Below, piece by piece: positions 55,098-64,000 of a stretch of 64,000 bases of DNA (within the stretch, counting starts at the first letter, position 1; the number at the start of each line of letters is the position of its first letter). The notes under the pieces were generated by a model, which saw only the letters and a program-made list of their open reading frames with translations, searched no databases and was not told the origin of the DNA. Location: the NCBI RefSeq assembly GCF_000787575.1, contig NW_012236511.1, forward strand, positions 62,001 to 126,000. Direction: 5' to 3'. A program made the translations under genes and the position numbers. This stretch comes from Acytostelium subglobosum LB1. Taxonomy: Eukaryota; Evosea; Eumycetozoa; Acytosteliales; Acytosteliaceae.

Positions 55098-58000
55098 TCA
55101 TGTTGGATTCTTGTTGCTGTTGCTGTTGTTGCCCTTTCTCTTCTTGTTGTTGTCGCTCGTGTCTGTGTTGGGGGGAGTGCTGTTGGACGATATGTTTGGA
55201 ACAGCTGTCATTGTTGTTGTTGATGTTGTAGTTGTTGGAATTGTTGGAGTTGATGATGTTGTTGAGGTGATTGTACCAGTGGGTAATGTTGGCGATGATA
55301 CTGGAACACCAACACCACTGGAGTGCACCATTCCTGTTGTAGTCGCTATGATCATGTCCTCCATGAACTCATTCAAATCGATACCTTCCTCTCGCATCGT
55401 GGTCAACTCCTTCTCAAACATCTTCTCTTCGAAAAAGTGTGGACCTTCCAATCTAATGCCCTCCATTAAATCGTCGTCACGTGACTCTGACAGACAACTG
55501 GTGGTGGAGCCAATCGATGATCCTCTCCTGCTGAGCTTGGCCGACGAGCTAACGCTCTCCTCGACCTCGCCAGACACATTGGGTCGCGTCTGATCATCCT
55601 CATATCGCTTGAGGCTCTCTAGCTGCTGGATCAAGTAGTCCTGAGGGCGCTCGACATCGCTCGTATGGCTGTACTCCGAGTCTGACCTCTCCAGCCTATC
55701 GTTGGTCGACTTGCCCAGTCGTGCGGCTCGCTTGAGTCGCCGCAGTAGCCGCTTGCTGGTCTTGGCCGTTCGATGGTCGCTGTTGTCCAGGCGTTTCAGA
55801 CGTTGTTTGAGCCGCTTCTCTTGGTGGAAGTTGGTGGAGAAGTTGACGGCCTCGATGATAAAGGCCACGACCAGGTTTAGCACGCAGATCACTGTGAGGA
55901 AGTAGAACGAGCAGAAGTAGAGGATGGACCAGGGGCTGGTCGCCGTCACCGCCGCATAGAATAGTATGAGCCAGTTGTTGACAACCATCAGGTAGAACAT
56001 TGTGATCATCGCTGAGCCCATATCATCAAAGTTGGCAAAGTCATAATAGTTTGATTGATCGTATAATGTACCATTGAGTACTGGATTGCCACGATAGAAT
56101 ACTCCACTGTATGCCCATATTCCAATTACGGAATACAAGTAATACATCATAAAGATGATCACAATGAAGTTGGTAAATATGAATACAATATTTGCCAGTG
56201 ATCTCAAGAAGCTTCGCATGCTGTTACAGTTGATTGTTTGATTGATTGTTTGAGTTAGTGAGTGAGTTGAGTGATTGGGCCTACTGCCACACTTGGTGCA
56301 CATACCTCTTGACGGCGGATAGAAGTCTAAACATTCTGATGAAGCGGAATATACATGCCAGACGAAGCATTGTTATTGGGTCGCCATGGTCTTTGAGTGC
56401 TCCTTCAATCACAATCTTGCCAATCAATGATATAGTAATGATTGAAAGGTTGAATCTAAGATGATGGCGAGTCAGTATGATTGAATGCATGAATGAACCG
56501 GCCGGCCTGGGTGTTACTACATACATGATCCAAAAGTTATTGATTGAATGATGAGCAGATATCTTGAGGAATATCTCAATGATTGAGAAGACGAGTAGGA
56601 TGCTATCGAGTATCTCTGTCCATTGTGGATGGTAGAGGTCCCTCGCCCCTACCATTACATAGGTGATGACTGCCGCATTGACATAGAGCAGCAGACAAAC
56701 ACATAGTTCGAATAGCCAATGCTTGGTGAATGGTTTGATCCTGCCACTTTGTACATAGTTCTTGGCACTGATCAATCTGTTTTGTACACGTTTGAACATG
56801 GATGTTGTGTCGTGCTCGTGCTCCACAGTCTGTTGCTCCATGTTCGCATCTATTGTCACTGGACTGGGTGTTTGTTGTTGGTCCCCAACAATGTCCAGCT
56901 CGACCCCTCCATCGCCTCCATGTTGTCCATGTCCAATGTCGTCGCCATCACCATCTGGTATGCTGGGAAGTGAAAGATGGGCCTGTGATTTGGCATATTT
57001 GTCGCCAGAGTGTCGACCAATGGAGCTTGGAGGTGTGTCGTTTGGAGTAGCAGTTGGCGTAACAGGCTCTTCCTTGTCCGCAACATCCTGATCAGGCTGA
57101 TGCTGCTGTTGTTGTTGCTGTTGCTGTTGCTGTGGTCGTCGTTGTTTGTGTTGTTGTTGTCGTTTGGAAGGTGATTGGCTCTTGGCCTTGCCATGTTCAT
57201 AGAAGTAAGGTGGTATCTCGGGATACTCAAAGTCCAAGTGATGCACGCAGGCAGAGTTGTTGAACAACGAACGGTTGGAGAGGAGCTCACGGATGTTGTG
57301 TCCACCGCCCACCCCGTCATCGGTCCTGAGCTCATTGAATATCTTCTGCTTCTTCTCCATCAATTTCTTCTTTGCCAATGATTTGACACGACTGCGCTCG
57401 AGGAAGAACACATCGCACATGGCAAAGAACTCGCGGATGTTGAGGTAGCCGTTGGCGTCGGTGTCGATCAGGTCAAAGGTGGCTGAGGCCTCGTCCGCCG
57501 TCGCCTGTGGCTCGAGTAGTTTGTAAATGTGCTCCCATTGATCCAGTCCAATGACGCCAGTCTTATCGTAGTCAAGGATGATGAATGCCGCGAGCAGGGC
57601 AGTGCGACGTCGTCGGAAGTTGTTCTTTGTCTCCATCAGCACCGCCTTGCGGAATGATCTGTACACAAAGGCGATCATAAAGTTAATGCCAAGGAATAGT
57701 CCCAGTGAGAGATACACAATGAAGAAAACGCTGTACCACTTGTTCTTGAAGTATGCGGGGAACATTACATCGGGGAAGTTGGCCGTCGTCACCATGACCA
57801 TGTTGTTCAAGAATGATTGAAGGATGGTGTCTGAGAGAGAGGAGTGTGTTAGGGCAAGGGTTGGGGTCGATGGCTTCGCGTGCGCGGGTGTACTCACCAT
57901 AATAGTCGGATTGATCTGTGGCGCCATTGGAGAATAGGATTGAGAATAGGACTGATGAGAGGAAGATGTAGGTGAAGAAGACAAGGCTGATTGGTGCCAT

Positions 58001-59185
58001 GCGATAGAATGTGTATATGAGCTGAAGGGCCAGGTCGCGCGTGAATCGATCATAGTCAAAGATGTAAAAGACGCGAAAGAGTCGAGAGATGCGTATGCTG
58101 TCCGTGCCATATGACTCTAGGATCTCGGCCACGAGTATGTCAATGACGTTGGCCACCAACAGCGCACCCTTGACCCAGTTCCAGTGGTTTCGACGCGCTT
58201 GTGCACCATAGACATAGAAGCGCAGTGCCAGCTCCCCGCCCAGTATGGCCAGGAAGATGAGCTCGACGCCAAGCACAACGCGTGGGTAGTAATTGTGCAG
58301 TGTTGGCTTCTCAAAGTATGTGAGCGCCAGCAGTCCGAGACAGGGCAGCAAGAATAGTATGCGCACCAAGGTGTGGAAGTAGAGCTTGTAGAGTGTGAGC
58401 TGCGGGCGCGTCAACAGATGGTTTGGATCACGATAGTTGATGGCGTCCAGGATGAGGATGTTGGCAATGTAGTATCGACGTGCGTGCTCTTCATGTGTGA
58501 TCTCATTCTGTTTGATTGCCTCGCCCTGTGACGACGCCTCAATGACGTAGTCGGAGGCTTGATTCGCCTGCTCGTTGGCCTTTGTATGAATGAAGTCCTC
58601 GTCTGCAAACTGAGGGATAAGCGGTCGGGACAGCCGCTGATTCGGTATCACCGAGATCTCGTCACGAAACTGAACGATCTTGAGTTTGGGCTTGTTGACG
58701 GACGGATTGAAAGCGGCAGGCGGCAGTGGAGGTGGCACGGGCGATGCGAATGGTGGAGTCACGTGATCAATATGAATGTTAACTTGTTGTTGTTGTTGTG
58801 TCTGTTGTTGCTTTGACTTTGATGGTGCGCCGATTGCCACTCCACTAGTGTCACTGAGTGTTCGTTTGAGATACTTTCGCTTGGGAGTGGCTTCGCTTGG
58901 GGACCATGTTGTCGTCGATGAACTAAGCCCTGGGAATGAGGGCAGAGCAGACTTTATCTTTGTGAGTTTTGAGCTTGGTGATGATGAAGGTGCCACCGAT
59001 GTCCTAGGTATATTTCCATCCCAACTCTCTGGTAACTCTTCAACATATAAGTAACTATTGTTGTTATTGTTATTATTGTTGTTATTGTTGTTATTGTTGT
59101 TGTCTAGGTTTGATGATGATGAAGATGGTAGGGTAGTTGAAGACCTCTTATTTAGACTTGAACTTGTTGTTGGAGGTGAGGCCAT
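55098..59185 (-). CDS. Two-pore-type voltage-gated cation channel with EF hands
   Basis: About 1288 residues from exons 59185-57898, 57830-56525, 56455-56306 and 56220-55098. Two 6-TM repeats are seen. Repeat I (about 265-495) ends in pore TTANFPDVMFPAYF; repeat II (from about 770) includes S4-like LACIFRFIRMFRLLSAVKR and pore MVVNNWLILFYAAV. Both filters match two-pore channels from memory. Between them lie two EF hands: DYDKTGVIGLDQ (about 516) and the canonical DTDANGYLNIRE (about 552), the arrangement known from plant TPC1. The linker then has a polyGln tract. The ends are disordered (Asn run near the N-terminus; Thr/Ser/Asn at the C-terminus). Likely an endolysosomal or vacuolar Ca2+/Na+ channel. 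A start at 59221 is also possible. Confidence 0.9.
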
Positions 59186-59770
59186 GTTGAATTGGGAAGT
59201 CCCAATAGCAGTCACAATCAATTATAATATCGAATGTTGTTATAACGTTATATGTTGTCGATCCCATAGACGATACAATAGTATTGATAGTTATATATTA
59301 TCTGTATCTTTACTATCTATTACTACACTCGCGAGTATCATGCACTTTAGTTCATCCACCTTCAATGGGCTATGTTCATTCAAGTCAAAGTCGAGACGTC
59401 GTTTCAAAAAGGATTGACTTGAACTTTGTAGAAGTTGTTTGTTTGTGTGTTATGAATGAGAGTGTGGGTGAAACAGACGTTTGAGTGGTTTGTCTCGGAC
59501 TCAACGCATGATTCACACACTCCATCTCATTCATAATTATGTCTTGGCAATCAATCAAATCAAATCAATCACTTTACAATTACACATATATACATGTTAT
59601 ACATATATATTAATTAGTTACTACACAATATATTAAGTTATATATAATAATACATATATATATATATTAATTAGCAAAGATAGATAAGATAAGATTGATT
59701 GAGTTGTGTCACGATCTTGATAGACAACAACAACAACTACAATTAATATTGTGTGATTCAATAATCAACA
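59186..59770. promoter_or_regulatory. Divergent promoter, channel / PP2C
   Basis: 585 bp between divergent starts. Very AT-rich at 59575-59690 (TATATATATAT blocks) close to the PP2C gene. No gene contained. Confidence 0.45.
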
Positions 59771-62336
59771 ATGACAACATTGGCATTGAAGAATATGATA
59801 TTGATGGTTGGTGCAACAGGTGTATTACTGTTTGCATTGTTAATGAGCTATGAGTTCATTGAGCTACTCACCAATATCTTCTACTCTGGTGTCTTGTTGA
59901 TAATGGTCGGATTCTTTTATCAGAACAGAGACAATGCCAAAGTTGTACTATCATTCTTATTCGATATAAAGTTGGATGATGGTGATCAATCAACTTCATC
60001 AACATCATCAACAACATCAAAATCACAATCAATCTTATCATCATCATCAACATCAACAACATCAATAACCAATGGTGATGTATCATCATCTACAACCTTG
60101 ACATCACCTACATTGGACAAGGTCGGAGTTGGAGCAACATTGACAAACAGTAATAGTGGAGCACTGTTTGGTGAGACATCTAGAAGCATGCGCAAGTCCG
60201 ACAAGGAGATCATCGATCAATTGTATGAACAGATAAAGGAGTTGAACTTGTCATTCTTCAACGAGCGAATGTCCAGCGACAAGGAGAGACTGGCACTGCA
60301 GCAGAAGCTAAAGACGATTGAGGCCGCCGCCACCGACGCCAATCAGGAGCGCGCCAAGTGGAAGGTGGCCGCCGAGCAGCAAAAGGCCAAGAACAATGAG
60401 TTGATAAAGGATCGCGATCATCACGTGTCCTCCGAGCAGAAGTACCAGTCAAAGGTGGCCGACTATGAGAAGCGTGAGAGGAACTGGACCGACAACGAGA
60501 AGACGCTCGTCAAGAAGGTCTCGGAGCTGAAGGATACCAACTCGACTCTCAAGAGGGACGTGGACGACAGGACGAAGCGCATATCAAAGTTGGAGGATCA
60601 GGTGGTCAAGCTTCAGAAGCAGCTGGCTGCCGCCACGGCCTCGGACGGCAAGGAGATGCAGGTGATCAGTAGCAGCACCAGCAGCAGCTTTGGCAGCTAC
60701 GGTGCATCCAACCAAACGATGCTCAGCACGCCACTCGCACAGCAGATGCAGTCAATGTCGCCCAGCGAATCGCCTAGCACATCACCTGAGTCCGTCATCA
60801 CGTCGATGCCCATGGTCATATCGACCAGCGTGACTGCGGCGATGCCTCAGCCAACCGCGTCGCTCTCCATGAACCCCCAGTTGGTCAACACATCCAACAA
60901 TGGATTGTTTGGACTGCGCGACTCCTCTGACGACGAGGACGACAGCTCGCCCCCATCAGACACACCCAAGCAGCTTAAGAACCTGTTCAAGAAGGTCAAG
61001 AGCGGCTCGTCCAAGATCATCAACAAGGCGCAGACCCACTTGAACAAACATCTGCACACAGAGTTCTTCACGCCGCCAATCACCACAGCGACAAACCAGC
61101 CTCCTACGACAAAGAAGCTGCCAGAGACCCCACCCGCGACCCCCTCCAAGGACAAGGTGGCAAAGGATATCTTTGGTGACCCAGCCACAGCTCTGGCCAC
61201 TAACGAGCCATTCATGGTGGGCAACACAAGTGACGGGGCTTCAGACAACTCAAAGAGCATACCCGACATATTCGTCTTTGAGGGCGAGGAGGAGACACTC
61301 AAAGACTCGACATCTCTATCTGAGCTCCTTAGTGGCGGCGATGACCTCAACTTCTCACTGGCCTCACTGATCGACACCACAAGCACCAGTGCACACGGCA
61401 GCGGCGACACAGTAGGCGATCTGTTTGCATGCATCAAGGAGTACTCGATCAAGGAGTCCGAGAATAAGGCGGGCCTGCGACGTGCCAAGAAGAAGCCACT
61501 CACACCAAACGCAAGCATGATGGAGGATGTCTCGTTCGCCGTCTTCCCCTTCAATGGCTCAAGCGAGATGGCACTGTTTGGTGTTTGCGATGGTCATGCT
61601 GGACGCGAGGCTGCCGACTTGGCCTGCAAGTTATTCCCTATCGAGATCGCCAAGATCATCAACAGTCAACCAAACCACTGCGAAGGATGTGACGTGTCCG
61701 ACTTGTTTGTTCAAGCCTTTGCCGAAGTCGACAGGCTCATGAAGGAGGAGTGTCAATACGTAGGATGTACAGCTACCGTCGCCTTTGTTTGGACCTACAA
61801 TGGCGGTAGATATCTTCAGGTGGCCAATGTTGGTGACTCTTCTGCTTTCATATGGTATGATAGATTGATTGATTGATTGTGATTGGAATGATCCCATACT
61901 AACATTCCCTTTCACATCCACCCTCTTTAGTCGAAGCGGTTCAGCAGTAGAGATGACATTTGATCACAAAGCAAGCCATCCATTGGAGAAGAAGAGAATG
62001 ATTGAAGCTGGTATTCCAGTGACTGATCAACAGACGAGAATCAATGGAGTGGCCGTGAGCAGGTCACTGGGCAATCACTTTATCAAGGACCAGAAGATTG
62101 GTATGATTGGCGAGCCACACCTCTCCAAACCAATCCTACTGCACGACTTTGACACATTCCTGGTGATGGCCTCTGATGGCCTGTGGGATGTCGTAAGTGG
62201 AGATCGTGCCATTGAGATTGGACACGAGATCATATCAAGCAGAGGCGCACAATCAATTGCCTCTACACTATTGCAGACAGGTCTGCAGTTCACCGATTGT
62301 AAAGATAATGTCACAGTTATCGTTGTAAAATTATAA
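59771..62336 (+). CDS. Membrane-anchored PP2C-family protein phosphatase with coiled coil
   Basis: Metal-dependent Ser/Thr phosphatase of about 829 residues from exons 59771-61854 and 61931-62336 (intron 61855-61930). Residues about 5-52 form two hydrophobic segments (MILMVGATGVLLFALLMSY and FYSGVLLIMVGFFY), a likely membrane hairpin. After a Ser/Thr linker comes a coiled coil (about 140-295: KEIIDQLYEQIKEL to KLEDQVVKLQKQL), then a long disordered part. The PP2C domain (about 565-829) has FGVCDGHAG (metal-binding Asp), VGCTATVAF, VANVGDSSAF, VAVSRSLGNH, MASDGLWDVVSGD and CKDNVTVIVVKL. All metal-site aspartates expected from the motifs are present. Probably sits at an internal membrane. Substrate unknown. 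Confidence 0.9.
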
Positions 62337-62654
62337 ATAGCGCTTATGTTTATCGATGAAGATGTCTATGATTGATTGATTCAGTCAAGTGTGTCCTTCT
62401 TTGTCAGTCTAGTCATAGTTATAACTAGACTAGGCTATCTATTATTATGTATGTGTACGAATAGGTGTACACAATCGCAAGGAAGGGATTCAAATAATTA
62501 TCCAAAAGTTATTTGAAAGTGGATTTTGATGGGTTTGATCAATCCACTGGCAAAAGGTGTGTGAAAGTGATCATTCCATTTAGGCTCTTGAGTGTCATTG
62601 TAACTTCATCTTCATTAATTACATTTATAACTAAACATACATACTAATATAACA
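62337..62654. promoter_or_regulatory. Intergenic, upstream of LIM gene
   Basis: 318 bp between plus-strand genes, AT-rich in the last 60 bp. An imperfect inverted repeat CTAGTCATAGTTATAACTAG occurs at about 62409-62428. It should contain the LIM gene promoter. Confidence 0.45.
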
Positions 62655-63635
62655 ATGTCAGAGACTTGCCCAACTTGCGACAAGAGAGTTTACGCTGCAG
62701 AGGTTTGTACTAACGACTGGGATGATCCCTTGATATCACTCAACCACACTGACACCTGATCAATCAATCAATCAATCAATCAACCATTCAATAGTGGATC
62801 CACTGCCTTGACAAGCACTACCACAAGCTGTGCTTCCAATGCACTCACTGCCACAAGATATTGGAGAAGGGTAACTTCTCTGAGCACGGTGGTCAACCAT
62901 ACTGCAAGACTGTAGGTCATCCATAACACTCCATTCACAGGCAGCAACAGCATATTGACCATGACCATGACCACCTATAGGACTACGACAGAATGTTCAG
63001 ACAGAAGGGTTACGGACATGGTGGTGTCACTGACTCTTTCAACCCAGCTGAGAAGACTGATCAAGCTCCAGTTGAGCCAGTTGCCGAGACTTTCTCCAAG
63101 CCTGTCTTTGAGGAGAAGATCGATCTGTTCCCAACCAACTGTCCAAGATGTGGAAAGAAGGCCTACGAGAATGAGAAGAAGGTCTTTAACTCGAGAGACT
63201 GGCATAAAACGTATGCGATCAGCTGATCAATCAGGCAGGATGGATGGATGGTGGAGGCAAGATGGAGTTGACTGGATGGACAGAAGGATGGATGGCGGAG
63301 GCTGGAATGAAAGGATGGAGGCATGGAGAGGGATGGAAAGAGGACCTAAGGAGGCAAGTAGTGATCGCGTTCATAGACTAACAAACTATAACACTCAACC
63401 AATTACAGATGCTTCACCTGCTTCATGTGCAAGAAGAGCTTGGTGAGTGGACAATATTCAGAGAGGAACGGACTCATCTTCTGTCCCCGTTGCTACGAGT
63501 CTAAGTATGGAGCCAAGGGGTATGTATTATTAATGGATGGTTATGAATGTGGATTGAATGGTTACTAACATTGTCGATGTGGACATACACATACATCACA
63601 GCTTCGGATTCGGTGGTGCCACTGTACTTCATTAA
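62655..63635 (+). CDS. Two-LIM-domain protein (LimC/LimD-like)
   Basis: Small cytoskeletal adaptor of about 179 residues, resembling Dictyostelium LimC/LimD and animal CRP/CRIP proteins, which bind actin structures. Five exons: 62655-62702, 62795-62911, 62981-63210, 63409-63519 and 63602-63635. LIM 1: CPTC, HKLCFQCTHC, then YCKTD. LIM 2: CPRC, HKTCFTCFMC, then CPRC. All zinc ligands are present. The linker is about 40 residues (FNPAEKTDQAPVEPV). The last exon adds GFGFGGATVLH, matching the Gly-rich tail of small LIM proteins as I recall it. Its first donor, GTTTGT, is less usual; the longest intron (63211-63408) carries GGATGGATGG repeats. Confidence 0.9.
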
Positions 63636-63867
63636 ATCGATCAATCAATGTATCCTCGGCAGGACCAACAACAATCACCATCATTCAAGATACATCCTTG
63701 TAATGCATAAACTATATTGTTTATTGATCAATGTCTTGCCTCTCTCTCTTTGGTGTTTTGTTGGAGGAGGTATGAGTATGAATGATAAATACATAACTAA
63801 CAAACTAACTGGATATGAATATGAATATGGATATGGATGATAGTGATGATGACCACCAGGTCAGAAT

Positions 63868-64000
63868 TTAGTAGATCCACTCATCATCATCATCATCCTC
63901 GTCCTCCTCTTCGTGATGGGGGGGCATCTCTCCCATGTGCTTTAGTCTGTCCTCCATGGCATCAATGAGAATCTCGGCCATGGTCTTGGTGGCGGGCTCA
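63868..64000 (-). CDS. C-terminus of an unidentified gene, 5'-partial
   Basis: Minus-strand open frame entering from the right edge and ending at a TAA (63870-63868). The visible 43 residues read ATKTMAEILIDAMEDRLKHM, then GEMPPHHEEE, a run of Asp/Glu, and the final EWIY. A helical stretch followed by an acidic tail is all that can be said; the protein is not recognised. It converges on the LIM gene with 232 bp between stop codons. Confidence 0.7.
   Translation of the reverse strand, partial: EPATKTMAEILIDAMEDRLKHMGEMPPHHEEEDEDDDDDEWIY

Noticed and set aside
1-64000. tRNA genes, class I RNAs, snRNAs, CRISPR arrays, transposons or virus-like elements
   Set aside because: By eye I found no cloverleaf or B-box match, no class I RNA motif, no spacer-repeat array, and no transposase, reverse transcriptase, integrase or capsid-like frame. 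A tRNAscan/Rfam run would be needed to exclude small RNAs fully.

Overview
This is a nuclear DNA window from a social amoeba (dictyostelid). The evidence is the gene content: a cAMP chemotaxis receptor, a PdsA-type cAMP phosphodiesterase, a WD40 myosin heavy chain kinase, FNIP-repeat proteins, a small two-LIM protein, and RhoGAP proteins with amoebal architectures. There are many short GT-AG introns (about 51 inferred, mostly 50-120 nt) and glutamine, asparagine and serine homopolymers. Coding DNA is far richer in G/C than in Dictyostelium discoideum, so another dictyostelid genus is likely; I cannot name the species. No transposon, virus-like element, CRISPR array, rRNA or convincing tRNA was seen.

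Layout. 1-5.0 kb: on the minus strand, a 3'-partial CTC1-like OB-fold protein and a cytochrome P450. 5.6-8.2 kb: a secreted beta-hexosaminidase and mitochondrial ribosomal protein bL21m. 8.5-11.2 kb (minus): Fip1, and a GlcNAc transferase of the Skp1-modifying type. 11.4-18.9 kb (plus): a chlamydial-type tRNA-guanine transglycosylase, a Kelch-RhoGAP protein and the GTPase DRG1. 19-22.8 kb (minus): an HTTM membrane protein and RACK1. 24.5-26.9 kb: a BAR-like RhoGAP protein. 27.3-28.3 kb: UDP-galactose 4-epimerase. 29.8-32.3 kb: a DALRD3-like protein. 32.4-39.6 kb (minus): an FNIP-repeat protein, an unrecognised zinc-cluster protein with a uracil-DNA-glycosylase-like region, and a large FNIP-polyQ-Myb fusion. 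40.7-46.4 kb: a GPI-type surface protein, then a cAMP receptor and a secreted cAMP phosphodiesterase arranged head to head. 46.7-51.2 kb: a small coiled-coil ORF, UBE2S, a serine-rich protein and an SLC35F5-like transporter. 51.6-59.2 kb (minus): a myosin heavy chain kinase and a two-pore channel with EF hands. 59.8-63.6 kb: a membrane-anchored PP2C phosphatase and a two-LIM protein. The window ends in the acidic C-terminus of a minus-strand gene.

Functional themes. The receptor/phosphodiesterase pair both senses and clears extracellular cAMP. Several genes act on the cytoskeleton (two RhoGAPs, the myosin kinase, the LIM protein, probably RACK1). Two concern tRNA (the TGT and the DALRD3-like protein). 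The least explained material is the FNIP / zinc-cluster / FNIP-Myb trio at 32.4-39.6 kb, the apparent ubiquitin-like N-terminus on the myosin kinase, and recurring sequence motifs inside introns. Gene models were spliced by hand: splice sites were chosen from GT-AG signals, reading-frame continuity and family similarity recalled from memory. No database search was run.
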